In this document: positions 49,050-57,653 of the stretch, piece after piece | How positions within the stretch are numbered: the stretch's first letter is position 1 | How the letters are laid out: each line of letters begins with the position of its first letter | Notes under the pieces: generated by a model | What the model was told of the DNA's origin: nothing | What the model saw: only the letters and a program-made list of their open reading frames with translations | The model's database searches: none | Assembly (NCBI RefSeq): GCF_012726235.1 | Contig: NZ_JAASAH010000011.1 | Coordinates: 62,001 to 126,000, forward strand | Length of the DNA stretch: 64,000 nt | Direction: 5' to 3' | Source of the DNA: Streptomyces sp. HNM0574 | GTDB lineage: Bacteria > Actinomycetota > Actinomycetes > Streptomycetales > Streptomycetaceae | Position numbers and translations under genes: made by a program

Positions 49050-50137
49050 GCGCGTGGGGACGGGCCGTCGGCGGACGCGGCGCGCAGCCGGGCCATCTCG
49101 CGTTCGGCCGCGGTGTTGAGGCGGAGGGCGCGGGAGCCCGCCAGCTTCGCCGTGATGTGCTCGCCGAGCGTGACCGGCGCGTACAGCGGTTCCTCGCCCT
49201 CGGGCACGCAGCCGGGCAGCGGGCTGATCACCGCGTCGTGGTTGCCGTCGTGGAAGAACGCGGCGGACCTGCGGCGCACCAGTCGGCCCTCGCCGTCGGT
49301 CGGGGGCAGCACCCGGTGCAGCGTGGAACGCCAGCGGTCGTTGGTCCAACGCGCCAGCGCGTCCCCGAGGTTGACCAGCAGGGCGCCCTCGGCGGGGAGC
49401 ACGTCGTGCCAGGTGCCGTCGTCGTCCAGGATCTGGAGCCCCGGTACGCGGTCGGCCCAGAGCACGGTGACGATGCCGTAGTCGGTGTGCGCGCCCATGC
49501 CCATCTGCCGGTTGTCGACGACGGTGGGCTCGGCGGGGAGCGCGTAGTTGTTCATCCGGAGCACGTCGACGGAGCGGTCCGTGTACGGCGCGAAGTGGCC
49601 GGGTTCGAGGCCGAGCGCGAGCGCGAAGATCTCGGTGAGCCGCCGGGCCAGCGCCCCCGCGTGCGCGAACCACTCCTCGACGCCCTCCCGCATGCCGGGC
49701 ACGGCGGACGGCTCGGGCCACACGTTCGCGGGGAAGTGCTCGACGGGGAGCACCGCGCCGGGGACGGCGCCCTGTTCGACGCCGACGTTGAACGCCTCGA
49801 AGAGGTCCTCGGGGGTCGTGTGGCCCAGGCTGAGGCTGAGCTTCTCGGCGCGGGGCGGCGTGTAGCCCCGGTTGATCTCGGGCGGCGAGGTCAGCGCCTT
49901 CTTCTCGGCCATGGGCAGCGCGAAGAAGCCGTCCATGGCCCGGGCGAGGGCCGCCTCGGCGCGGGCCGGGACGCCGTGCCCGGTGATCTGCATGAAGCCC
50001 ACGTCGCGGGCCGCCGCGTCGACGGCCTCGGCGATCAGCGCGCGCTCACGTGCCGTGCCCGTCGCCCAGCGGGAGACGTCGATGACGGGTACGTCCAGGG
50101 CTCCGTGCGCCGTGTGTCCGCTCTCCGCTCGTGCCAT
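49046..50137 (-). CDS. 2-Oxoglutarate/Fe(II) oxygenase (isopenicillin N synthase family)
   Basis: This 363-residue oxygenase begins VPVIDVSRWATG and has the DIOX_N motif FMQITGHGVPARAEAALARA. The iron site is GAHTDYGIVTVLW with the distal His in STLHRVLPP, and the oxoglutarate arginine lies in RRRSAAFF. The family covers antibiotic synthases, ethylene enzymes and fungal thymine-7-hydroxylase. Coupling to a nucleobase permease favours a purine or pyrimidine substrate, but this is inference. GGAAGGA precedes the ATG by eight bases. Confidence 0.9.
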   Translation of the reverse strand: MARAESGHTAHGALDVPVIDVSRWATGTARERALIAEAVDAAARDVGFMQITGHGVPARAEAALARAMDGFFALPMAEKKALTSPPEINRGYTPPRAEKLSLSLGHTTPEDLFEAFNVGVEQGAVPGAVLPVEHFPANVWPEPSAVPGMREGVEEWFAHAGALARRLTEIFALALGLEPGHFAPYTDRSVDVLRMNNYALPAEPTVVDNRQMGMGAHTDYGIVTVLWADRVPGLQILDDDGTWHDVLPAEGALLVNLGDALARWTNDRWRSTLHRVLPPTDGEGRLVRRRSAAFFHDGNHDAVISPLPGCVPEGEEPLYAPVTLGEHITAKLAGSRALRLNTAAEREMARLRAASADGPSPRA

Positions 50138-50187
50138 CACAGCGTCCTTCCGGTGGGGGAACGGGGCCGCTGCCCCGTCAGGCGGTT

Positions 50188-50220
50188 CAACAGTTTGTTG
50201 CGGGCACCGGGGGCTGTAAA
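50188..50220 (-). promoter_or_regulatory. Promoter with overlapping palindrome for the oxygenase-permease operon
   Basis: On the minus strand TTTACA (50215-50220), 17 bp, CAAACT (50192-50197) resembles a promoter. The near-palindrome CAACAGTTTGTTG (50188-50200) covers the -10 box, as expected for a repressor site, for instance of the GntR or TetR families. Confidence 0.4.
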
Positions 50221-50292
50221 GAGGGAGCATGCAAGTTCTTGATGGGGCATCAGAAATCCGCGGGTCAGGAAGAGTTCGCCGCGCGGGACGGC

Positions 50293-51420
50293 TCAGACGC
50301 GGGCGGCGCGGAGCGGGTCGTACGGGGTGAGGTCGGTGTCCGGGGTGTCGCCGAGGGCGAGGCGGGCCACCAGGGAACCGGCGTGGGCGCCCAGGGTGAG
50401 GCCCGAGGCGCCGAGCCCGTTGACGGTGAACAGGCCCGCGTACGGCGGCAGTGCGCCCAGCAGCGGCAGCGCGTCGGGGCCGACGGGGCGGAGTCCGGCG
50501 CGGGTCTCCAGGTGGGTGGCGTCCGCGAGTCCGGGCGCCACGGAGAGGGCCTCGCCGAGCACCTCGGCCAGTCCGGCGGCGGTCACCCGGGGGTCGAAGC
50601 CGCTGCCGTCCTCGCGTGTCGCACCGGCCACGACCCGGCCGCCGTCGAAGGCCAGCAGGTAGTGCGGCGAGTCGGGGAAGACCACCGGCCAGCCGGAGGT
50701 GTCCGCGTCCCGCACCCGCAGATGCGCCAGCTGCCCGCGCTGCGGCAGCACCGGGAGCCGCACCCCGAGCGGCTCCAGCAGCCGGGACGCCCAGGCCCCG
50801 GCGGCGACGATCACCGCGTCGGCGGCGAGGAGTTCACCGTCGACGCGCACCCCGCGCACCGCCTCGCCCCGGGTGACGAGTTCGGCCCGTCCGGTGACCT
50901 CGCGGGCCCCGTGCCGCCGGGCGCCGCGCCGCAGCGCGGCGGCCAGCCGCCGTCCGTCGACCCGCGCCGCCCCGGACACCCAGAGCGCCGGGCCCTCGTG
51001 CCGCAGCGGCGGGAACAGCTCCCGCGCGCGGGCGCCGTCGAGCAGGTTCACCTCGCCCGCGGCGGGCGAGCCCGAGGCGCGGACGGCGACCCGTGCGTAC
51101 AGCGCGTCGGCCGACTCCTCGTCGAGCAGCCGCAGGGCGCCGACGCGGCGGTAGCCGGGGTCCTCGCCGGGCCCGAACCCGTCCGCGTCCCGGGCCAGCG
51201 CGGCGAGCAGCGGCGGGAATCCGGCGGCGGCCGCGTTCGCCAGCCGGTGCCAGCGCGGGTCGGTGAGGCGGCTCAGCCACGGGCAGACGATCCCGGCGCC
51301 CGCCGCGGTCGCGGCACCGGCGAACTCCGCGTCGACCAGGACGGTTTCGGCTCCGGCCGCGGCCAGCTCGTACCCGGCTCCGGCTCCGGCGGCCCCGGAA
51401 CCGACGACGACGATCCGCAT
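50293..51420 (-). CDS. FAD-dependent D-amino-acid oxidase-type oxidoreductase (DAO)
   Basis: This 375-residue flavoprotein has an N-terminal FAD fold (MRIVVVGSGAAGAGAGYELA) and DAO-family features such as LPVLPQRGQLAHL and LETRAGLRPVGPDALPLLG. The C-terminal NGLGASGLTLGAHAG is the final FAD contact. Members oxidise glycine, D-amino acids, sarcosine or proline-like amines. No signal peptide is apparent. The ATG follows GGAAGGA. Substrate is unknown. Confidence 0.88.
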   Translation of the reverse strand: MRIVVVGSGAAGAGAGYELAAAGAETVLVDAEFAGAATAAGAGIVCPWLSRLTDPRWHRLANAAAAGFPPLLAALARDADGFGPGEDPGYRRVGALRLLDEESADALYARVAVRASGSPAAGEVNLLDGARARELFPPLRHEGPALWVSGAARVDGRRLAAALRRGARRHGAREVTGRAELVTRGEAVRGVRVDGELLAADAVIVAAGAWASRLLEPLGVRLPVLPQRGQLAHLRVRDADTSGWPVVFPDSPHYLLAFDGGRVVAGATREDGSGFDPRVTAAGLAEVLGEALSVAPGLADATHLETRAGLRPVGPDALPLLGALPPYAGLFTVNGLGASGLTLGAHAGSLVARLALGDTPDTDLTPYDPLRAARV

Positions 51421-51521
51421 CCGCGCAGTCCTTCCGTCCGGGAGTGTGGGGTGCCCGGTAGCGCGTCGTACCCGGGCCCGTGGCCGGGGTAACGCGGGAA
51501 CCGGCCAGGTGCGCGCGTGGG

Positions 51522-53060
51522 TCAGGGCGCGCGGGCGAAGGTCAGGACGTGGTCGACGGTGTCCGCCTCGGACGCGGGTTTCTCCGGCCGGTAGCGGACC
51601 ACGCGGGCGAAGCGCAGGGTGACGCCGGCCGGATAGCGGGTGGAGCGCTGGAGCCCGTCGAAGGCGATCTCCACGACCAGTTCGGGCCGTACCCTCACGC
51701 CCCAGGGCGGTCTGGACTCGGCGATCCGCTGGAGGTGTTCGGTCTGCCAGGCGAGGAGTGCGTCCGTGAGGCCCTTGAAGGTCTTGCCGAGCATCACGAA
51801 GCCGTCCGGGCCGCGGGCGCCCAGGTGCAGGTTGGAGAGGGTGCCGGTGCGGCGGCCGTGGCCCCACTCGGCGGCGAGGACCACCAGGTCCAGGGTGTGC
51901 ACCGGCTTCACCTTCAGCCAGGACGCGCCCCGCCGCCCGGCGCTGTAGGCCGAGTCCAGGCCCTTGACCATGACGCCCTCGCGCCCGTCCCGCAGCGCCT
52001 CCTCCGCGAACCGCTCGGCCGCCGCCCGCTGTTCGGGCTCCCACGGCTCCTCCAGCGTCAGCCGCCGCACCCGCAGCCCGGGCGGCACGATCCGGGCCAG
52101 CGCCGCGTGCCGCTCCCGTACCGGCTCGTCGGCCAGGTCGCGGCCGTCGGCGGAGAGCACGTCGAAGAACCGGACGTGCGCGGGGAGCGCGGCCCGCGCC
52201 GAGGCCACGTCCAGCCGCGAGCCGACGCGCTGCGAGACCTGCTGGAACGGACGCAGGCGTTCCGCCTCGTCGAAGGCGACGACCTCGCCGTCGAGCACCG
52301 CGGAACCGGCCGCCAACTCCCGGGCCGCCTCGGTGATCTCGGGGAGCCGGCCGGTGATCTCGTCCAGGGTGCGGGTGTAGACGGTGACCTCGGGCCCGTC
52401 GATGTGCACCTGCGCGCGGATGCCGTCCAGCTTCTCCTCGACCGCGCACGGGCCCAGCCGCTCCAGCGCCTCGGCGACCGTCGCCGCGCTGCGCGCCAGC
52501 ATCGGCCGCACCGGCCGGCCCACCCGCAGCCGGAACCCGGCCAGCGCCCCGGGCCCGTCCGCCAGCACCTCGCGGGCGACCGCGCCGAGCGAGCCGCCGT
52601 ACATCACGGCCCGCCGCACCTCCCCGGCCGGTACGCCGACGGCCTCGGCGAGGCCCTCGACGGCGAGCGCGTCCAGCGCGCCCTGGCGCAGCTCACCCGT
52701 CAGCAGGCGGTACAGGAAGCGCTGTTCCTCGGCGGTGGCCGCCGCCAGCAGCCCGTCCAGCAGCCGCTTCCGCTCGGCCTGCGCGCCCTTCCCGGCGACC
52801 TGGGCGATCCGCTCCAGCGCCGCGTCCACCTCGGGCACGGTCAGCCGGGGTGCGGCGGCTGGCGGGGGCGGGGCGCTCAGCGTCCGGTGGCCCAGCCCGG
52901 TGCGGCGCTGCGGCGGGGCGCCCGCCAGGTACGAGACGACCAGCGGCGCCTCGGCCGGTTCGGCGGCGCGGAACAGCCCGGCCAGCAGGGCGGTCTTCTC
53001 GTTGCGGCCGGACGCGGCGGCGATCTCCCGCGAGGTCCGTGCCACGTCGCTCAGCAGCAT
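51522..53060 (-). CDS. ligB: ATP-dependent DNA ligase (LigB type)
   Basis: This 512-residue ligase has the adenylation motif EEKLDGIRAQVH with Lys210, further nucleotidyltransferase motifs (LDGEVVAFDE, REGVMVKGLDSAYSAG, WLKVKP) and a C-terminal OB-fold. The N-terminal 170 residues are the helical DNA-binding domain (MLLSDVARTSREIAAASGRN). Length and order match the archaeal-type LigB of mycobacteria and Streptomyces. It is probably a repair ligase beside the essential NAD-dependent LigA. A 14-bp hairpin lies in its 5' leader. Confidence 0.94.
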   Translation of the reverse strand: MLLSDVARTSREIAAASGRNEKTALLAGLFRAAEPAEAPLVVSYLAGAPPQRRTGLGHRTLSAPPPPAAAPRLTVPEVDAALERIAQVAGKGAQAERKRLLDGLLAAATAEEQRFLYRLLTGELRQGALDALAVEGLAEAVGVPAGEVRRAVMYGGSLGAVAREVLADGPGALAGFRLRVGRPVRPMLARSAATVAEALERLGPCAVEEKLDGIRAQVHIDGPEVTVYTRTLDEITGRLPEITEAARELAAGSAVLDGEVVAFDEAERLRPFQQVSQRVGSRLDVASARAALPAHVRFFDVLSADGRDLADEPVRERHAALARIVPPGLRVRRLTLEEPWEPEQRAAAERFAEEALRDGREGVMVKGLDSAYSAGRRGASWLKVKPVHTLDLVVLAAEWGHGRRTGTLSNLHLGARGPDGFVMLGKTFKGLTDALLAWQTEHLQRIAESRPPWGVRVRPELVVEIAFDGLQRSTRYPAGVTLRFARVVRYRPEKPASEADTVDHVLTFARAP

Positions 53061-53093
53061 GCGCCCTTCCTCACCACCCCAGGCTGCCCCCGG

Positions 53094-53129
53094 CTTCCGC
53101 GGCCCGCACCCGCGCGCGGGCCGCGGAAG
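53094..53129. promoter_or_regulatory. 14-bp perfect hairpin in the ligB leader
   Basis: The arms CTTCCGCGGCCCGC and GCGGGCCGCGGAAG with an 8-base loop lie 34 bp upstream of the ligB start. The form is that of a terminator, but it precedes rather than follows a gene. It may insulate or attenuate ligB transcription. Confidence 0.5.
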
Positions 53130-53404
53130 TTCGCCGGGCGCGAAAGCCGGTCGGTATCGGCCAGGGTCGCGGGCGGCGGCCGGGCCGTTCCGGTTCCGCG
53201 CGAGCCCCCTGTCCGCGCCGGATCTTGGCGCGTTCCGGCGTCCGGCGGGCGGCCTCGCGCGGGGGCGGTGGTGGCGCGTTTGTGCAGGCCCGCTGTTCGG
53301 GCGCGTCACCGGAAGCGGCTACCATCTCGGGCTGCGGCTCCCCAGGCCGCTACGAGCCGCCTGCGGCCGACCTGGCGACAGCCTGCTACCGATGGAGGAG
53401 GGCC

Positions 53405-53572
53405 GTGATGGGAACCGATACACGAGAACATCCGCCGATATACCGGGACGTGGTCGAGGAACTCGGTGACGTACCGGGTGACGTGGCCGCGACCGCCGAG
53501 ACCGTGCTCCGGGAGACCGAGGCCGCCGTCTTCGGCAACCGGGCACCCGCGCCCGCGGTCGAGGGCGCCTGA
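53405..53572 (+). CDS. Small acidic hypothetical protein, 55 aa
   Basis: This 55-residue protein (MGTDTREHPPIYRDVVEELG, then DVPGDVAATAETVLRETEAA) has a perfect GGAGGAGGG ribosome site seven bases before GTG 53405, and an ATG immediately follows as the alternative start. It is acidic, helical and soluble in appearance. I cannot assign a function. It ends at a hairpin shared with the convergent gene. Confidence 0.65.
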   Translation: MMGTDTREHPPIYRDVVEELGDVPGDVAATAETVLRETEAAVFGNRAPAPAVEGA

Positions 53573-53574
53573 CG

Positions 53575-53602
53575 GGGCCCGCCGCCCGCCGGGAGCGGGC
53601 CC
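53575..53602. terminator. Bidirectional terminator
   Basis: The arms GGGCCCGC and GCGGGCCC (8 bp) with a 12-base loop lie between the small gene and the convergent hypothetical gene. Confidence 0.65.
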
Positions 53603-53622
53603 ACCGGGCATGAGCCGGCCGT

Positions 53623-54768
53623 TCAGCGCGCCTGTTCCGGGCCCGCGTCGCCGTCGTCCGGACCGTCCGCGGCAGGACGCGTCCGCTCCCCCGGACCGGC
53701 TCCGGCCGGGCCGTCGTGGTGCGGACCCGGCAGCAGGTGGAGCCGGGCCGTGGCCATGCGGCGCAGGGCGGTCACCGCGGGCGGGCCGCTGTCCGCGATC
53801 AGGCTGGTCCGGTCCTCGCCGACGAAGCGGGCGCACACCCGCCCGTGGTCCTCGTAGACCTCGGTGAGCACCTCGCACAGCAGCGCCGGTCGCCGCGCCG
53901 ACTCCTCGTCCGGCGGCGGGTTCCGCACGAGTGCCGTGCCGAGGTCGCGCAGCCGGTCCAGCAGGCAGGCGTGGTCGCGCAGGTCCAGGCCCGTCATGCC
54001 GCCCGGCACCACCGGGTCCGACATCAGCGGGCGGACGTGGGTGCGGTAGTCGAGGCCCGCGAAGTCACCGGTGAAGGACAGCGCCGCCGAGGACGCCCGC
54101 AGCAGCGTGATCAGCCGCGCCCAGCCCCGGGCCTCGTACCCGCGAACGGGCCGCCTGGCGCGGTCGGTTCCGGTGCGGTCACTTCCGGTGCGCGGGCCGT
54201 CGAGCGCCGAGGTCAGGCCGCCGGTGGTGACGGCCAGGCCCTGGAGGAGGACGAGGAACAGGTGGTGGCCGCGCCGCCAGCGGCGCAGCGGCCGGTCGGT
54301 GGCGGCGCGCGGGCAGGAGACGCCGCGCGGGGTCGGCAGCACCGAGGACGGCTCGCCGGTGACCGCCGCCACCAACTCGCCCAGCCCGCGCCCCAGTTCG
54401 TCCAGCGTGCTCCGCTCCAGCGCACTGCCGGCCGCCGCGAGCTCGTCCAGCAGCTCGGCGTACGCCTGTGCCGTCGAGCCCAGCAGCACGGTCCGCGCGT
54501 CGCCCCGTACCCGCAGGACGCCGAAGAACCGGTCGTTGTCCAGATTGCCCCGCGAGGCCCGCGCGTCCTCGCCGTACGGCAGGGAGGCCGCGTCCGCGCA
54601 CTCCTGGCGGAGGCGGCGGGCCGCTGCCGCCGCGCGGCGCGCCCCGGAACGGTCGGAGAGCGCCAGCAACTCACGGGCCAGGGACCGGGCCTGCGCGGTG
54701 ACAGCGGGAGCGGCCCAGCCGTGCGGCAGGTCTTCCGAGGGGACGAGGGGGAACGGGGTCCGGGGCAC
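53623..54768 (-). CDS. Hypothetical protein, possible PrnB/tryptophan dioxygenase-like fold
   Basis: The 381-residue product is soluble and helix-rich. It includes DNDRFFGVLRVRGDARTVLL and, further on, the stretch YRTHVRPLMSDPVVPGGMTG followed by LDLRDHACLLDRLRDLGTAL. This latter pattern (Arg-Pro ... Gly ... Asp-His) faintly recalls PrnB and the histidine of heme-dependent indole dioxygenases, but similarity is too weak to assign. The GTG at 54768 (VPRTPFPLVPSEDLPHGW) is chosen because GGAGGT lies six bases upstream; a longer upstream frame has no ribosome site. The acidic, Gly/Pro-rich tail of about 50 residues looks disordered. Confidence 0.55.
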   Translation of the reverse strand: MPRTPFPLVPSEDLPHGWAAPAVTAQARSLARELLALSDRSGARRAAAAARRLRQECADAASLPYGEDARASRGNLDNDRFFGVLRVRGDARTVLLGSTAQAYAELLDELAAAGSALERSTLDELGRGLGELVAAVTGEPSSVLPTPRGVSCPRAATDRPLRRWRRGHHLFLVLLQGLAVTTGGLTSALDGPRTGSDRTGTDRARRPVRGYEARGWARLITLLRASSAALSFTGDFAGLDYRTHVRPLMSDPVVPGGMTGLDLRDHACLLDRLRDLGTALVRNPPPDEESARRPALLCEVLTEVYEDHGRVCARFVGEDRTSLIADSGPPAVTALRRMATARLHLLPGPHHDGPAGAGPGERTRPAADGPDDGDAGPEQAR

Positions 54769-54897
54769 GGCTCCACCTCCGGGGCGAGGGGCGTGGGATC
54801 TTCCCAGACTGGCCACGACCGCCGCCGGGGCGGGCCGATTGCTCCGGGGCCGGGCGTGGTGCCGTGACACCCCCGCCCGGGAGTCCGGGCGCGTACG

Positions 54898-56145
54898 TCA
54901 GCGCGGGGACGGGGTGGTGTCGCCGGCCTCGGGGGCTTCGGGGGCGGCCCCGGCGTCCGGTTCGGGGCCGTACCAGTCGAGGCAGATGACGGTGGCGTCG
55001 TCGCGCAGGTCGCCCCGGGTGACCTTGCGCAGGTTGCGGGTCAGGCCGCGGACGACCTCGCGCGGGTGCAGGTCCGCGTCGCGGGCGATGAGCACGGGCA
55101 TGTCGAGCGCGGCCGCGTTGCGTTCGGTCATGCCGTCGGTGAACAGCACGAACCGGTCGCCGGGGCGTACGTCCAGGCTCTGCACCTGGTACGCGCCCCG
55201 GTGCGGGGCGCCGAACGGCGGGTCGACGGCCGGGCTCAGCTCCTCGACCCGCCCGTCGCGCAGCCGCAGCGGCCACGGGTGCCCGGCGTTGACCAGGAGG
55301 AACCGTCCGGTCCGCAGGTCGATCCGGAGGAGCTGGCCGGTGACGGTCGCGGCCTCGCCGTGCGTGAGGACGGCCTGGTGGGCGGCGCGGGCCTGCTCGG
55401 CCAGAGTGGCCCGGGCGCGGCGGGAGTTGCGCAGCGCGCCGACGACGAGGGTGGCCAGCAGCGCCGCCGCCGTGTCGTGGCCCATGGCGTCCGTGATGGA
55501 CAGGTGCAGGGTGCCGCGGTCCAGGCTGTAGTCGAAGGTGTCGCCCGCGATGGTGAGCGCGGGCTCCAGCGCGGCGGCGACGGTGGCCGGGCCGGCCTCG
55601 CAGCACAGCGTGTCGGGCAGCAGGTTCTGCTGGATCTCGGCGGCCAGGGTGGGCGCCGAGGTGCGCCGCCCCCACTCGTAGAGGTCCGTGAACCGGCGGT
55701 TGGTGGTGACGACGTACGCCAGCGCGAGCGCGGCCTGCTCGGCCTGCCGCCGCTCCGTCGCGTCCGGCGGGTGCGGCAGGGTCAGCTGGAGGACGCCCAT
55801 GACGTCGCCCCGGTTGGTGACGGGCAGCACCATCCGGCAGCCGCGCGGGGCGCCGGGGGCCTCCTCCGGCGCGGCGTCCTCGAGGCGGGGCTCCTGGGTG
55901 CTGATGACCTCGTCGTAGACGGTGCCGGGGAGGTCGATCCGGCGGCGGCCGCCGCCGTCGCCCGGGGAGAGGGTGTCCGGGAGCCGCCAGACGGCGTCGC
56001 CGCCGAAGTCGACCAGGAGCAGCCCGACGTCGCGGGCGCCGAGCTGCGCCGCCAGCATGCGGGAGACGACCTGGACGGAGTCGGCCGGAGCCGCCCGCTC
56101 CACCGCCTCGATCAGCTGCCCGAGCGTGATGTCCTGATCGCCCAC
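54898..56145 (-). CDS. GAF-SpoIIE PP2C-type serine phosphatase
   Basis: This 415-residue regulator has an N-terminal GAF-like sensor (VSRMLAAQLGARDVGLLLVD to about residue 170) and a C-terminal SpoIIE/PP2C phosphatase domain. Metal-binding aspartates appear in TIAGDTFDYSLDRG, SITDAMGHDTAA, FVLFTDGMTERN and DLRDDATVICLDW. Such proteins dephosphorylate anti-anti-sigma factors to release alternative sigma factors. No HATPase kinase domain or membrane segment is present. I chose GTG 56145 (VGDQDITLGQLIEAVER) because GGGAGG lies eight bases upstream. Confidence 0.9.
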   Translation of the reverse strand: MGDQDITLGQLIEAVERAAPADSVQVVSRMLAAQLGARDVGLLLVDFGGDAVWRLPDTLSPGDGGGRRRIDLPGTVYDEVISTQEPRLEDAAPEEAPGAPRGCRMVLPVTNRGDVMGVLQLTLPHPPDATERRQAEQAALALAYVVTTNRRFTDLYEWGRRTSAPTLAAEIQQNLLPDTLCCEAGPATVAAALEPALTIAGDTFDYSLDRGTLHLSITDAMGHDTAAALLATLVVGALRNSRRARATLAEQARAAHQAVLTHGEAATVTGQLLRIDLRTGRFLLVNAGHPWPLRLRDGRVEELSPAVDPPFGAPHRGAYQVQSLDVRPGDRFVLFTDGMTERNAAALDMPVLIARDADLHPREVVRGLTRNLRKVTRGDLRDDATVICLDWYGPEPDAGAAPEAPEAGDTTPSPR

Positions 56146-56367
56146 ACGGAAGCCCTCCCGCTCCGGAACGTCCTTCCTCCCGATGATGGACCCGCCGCGG
56201 CCTGGCCGCCCGCCGCACGCGGGCGGGGGCGGGGCCGGGTGCGCGGGGCTGCCCGAACGCGCCCTGTCCGGTGGGTGGTTGGGGCCCGTTCCGTGCCCCG
56301 GGTCACGCGGTGCGGCACGGTGCGGGCCGAGGGGTGTTCCGGCGAAGTGATTCAGGTTCCGTGTACT

Positions 56368-56417
56368 CGGGGGTAGGCCAGCCACCCCCGCTTGTTATAC
56401 GTTCCGTCTAACAAGCG
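56368..56417. promoter_or_regulatory. Strong palindromes upstream of the diiron oxygenase operon
   Basis: A 29-bp perfect dyad, CGCTTGTTA (56389-56397), 11 bases, TAACAAGCG (56409-56417), has the size and spacing of a TetR-type operator. A neighbouring hairpin with arms CGGGGGT/ACCCCCG (56368-56390) abuts it. No TetR-family gene is in the window. The region between 56146 and 56693 carries the divergent promoters of the phosphatase and oxygenase genes. Confidence 0.6.
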
Positions 56418-56458
56418 AGGCGGAAGGGCGTCTCGCGCTGCCACCGGAGGTGTCGGTC

Positions 56459-56539
56459 ATGGCGGTCACTGTGACGCCGGCGCGCTCGTGTGCCGTACGC
56501 GGAACGCCCGCTCCCCCGCAGGCACCCGCACACCCGTAG
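56459..56539 (+). CDS. Possible 26-residue upstream ORF before the oxygenase gene
   Basis: MAVTVTPARSCAVRGTPAPP and six more residues are preceded by GGAGG at eight bases. The frame starts 41 bp after the large palindrome and ends 154 bp before the oxygenase start. Small upstream frames with a Cys or rare codon context are used as attenuators in Streptomyces, but this one is supported only by its ribosome site. Confidence 0.3.
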   Translation: MAVTVTPARSCAVRGTPAPPQAPAHP

Positions 56540-56693
56540 CCGGGGGCGGCAACCACCCGCCGCCCGCCCCCCGTTGCCGGCCCCGGCGGACGCGCACACC
56601 CGGATCCCGCGTCCGCCCCGGCCCCCGCGCCCTCCCCCGCACCACCCCGGAACAGGCACCGGCACCCGCACGCAACTCGACGAGGAGTCCCGC

Positions 56694-57611
56694 ATGGCAA
56701 GCAGCACTGTTCAGCCGGAGACACCGGCGGCCCGTCCCCAGGACGAGGACGTCGCCGAGCGGTTGCTCGATTCCTCGGCGCAGCTCTCGTACGACCCGGT
56801 GACCGAGGTCGACTGGGAGACGCCGCTGGACACCGGCTTCCACGGCGCCAGCCCGGAGTGGAGCACGCTGTACGGCACCCGGTACTGGAGCGAACTCAGC
56901 GAGGAGCAGCGCCGGGAGCTGACCCGGCAGGAGGCCGCCTCGGTGGCCAGCACGGGCATCTGGTTCGAGATGATCCTCCAGCAGATGGTGCTGCGCGACA
57001 TGTACGCGAAGGACCCGACGGACGCCAAGTTCCAGTGGGCGCTGACGGAGATCGCCGACGAGTGCCGCCACTCGATCATGTTCGCGCGCGGCGCGAAGAA
57101 GCTGCGCGCCCCGGCGTACCGCCCCCGGCGGTGGGCGGTCGAACTGGGCCGCGCCTTCAAGACGCTGGCGGTCGGCGAGACGGCGTACGCGGCGATCCTG
57201 GTCGCCGAGGAGGTCCTCGACGTCATGCAGCGCGACTGGATGCGGGACGAGCGCGTCGTCCCGTTCGTGCGGACGATCAACAACATCCATGTGGTCGAGG
57301 AGTCCCGGCACATGAAGTTCGCGCGGGACGAGACGCGGGAGCGGATGCGGAACGCGGGACGGCTGCGCCGCCAGCTCTCCGCCTTCGTGATCGCCGTCGC
57401 CGCCTACGTCATCACCACCAGCATGGTCAGCCGCGACGTGTACCGGAACGCCGGGCTGGACACCGAGCGGGCGATGGCGGAGCGGAAGCACAACGAGCAC
57501 CACAAGTCGATGATGCGCTCCAGCTGTTCGGGCCTGATGGACTTCCTCGCCTCGTCCCGGCTGCTCACCAGGCCCGCGCTGCTGTTCTACAAGCGCGCCC
57601 ACCTGATCTGA
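56694..57611 (+). CDS. AurF-type diiron N-oxygenase-like protein
   Basis: This 305-residue ferritin-like protein is of the AurF (p-aminobenzoate N-oxygenase) family, which oxidises amines to nitro or hydroxylamino groups with a diiron centre. Iron-binding helices are seen as ALTEIADECRHSIMFARG (E-x-x-H), ILVAEEVLDVMQRDW and HVVEESRHMKFARDE (E-x-x-H). GAGGAG precedes the ATG. A ferredoxin-ferredoxin reductase fusion follows after 42 bp and is the likely electron source. Its substrate is not visible; no classical aurF biosynthetic partner is nearby. Confidence 0.9.
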   Translation: MASSTVQPETPAARPQDEDVAERLLDSSAQLSYDPVTEVDWETPLDTGFHGASPEWSTLYGTRYWSELSEEQRRELTRQEAASVASTGIWFEMILQQMVLRDMYAKDPTDAKFQWALTEIADECRHSIMFARGAKKLRAPAYRPRRWAVELGRAFKTLAVGETAYAAILVAEEVLDVMQRDWMRDERVVPFVRTINNIHVVEESRHMKFARDETRERMRNAGRLRRQLSAFVIAVAAYVITTSMVSRDVYRNAGLDTERAMAERKHNEHHKSMMRSSCSGLMDFLASSRLLTRPALLFYKRAHLI

Positions 57612-57653
57612 CCCCGGACCGCCGAGCCGCACGAGCCGAACTGAGCTGACGAC

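Noticed and set aside
56392..56802. 136-codon plus-strand frame before the diiron oxygenase
   Set aside because: It overlaps the palindrome and the oxygenase start in another frame, is extremely Pro/Arg-rich, and has no ribosome site.
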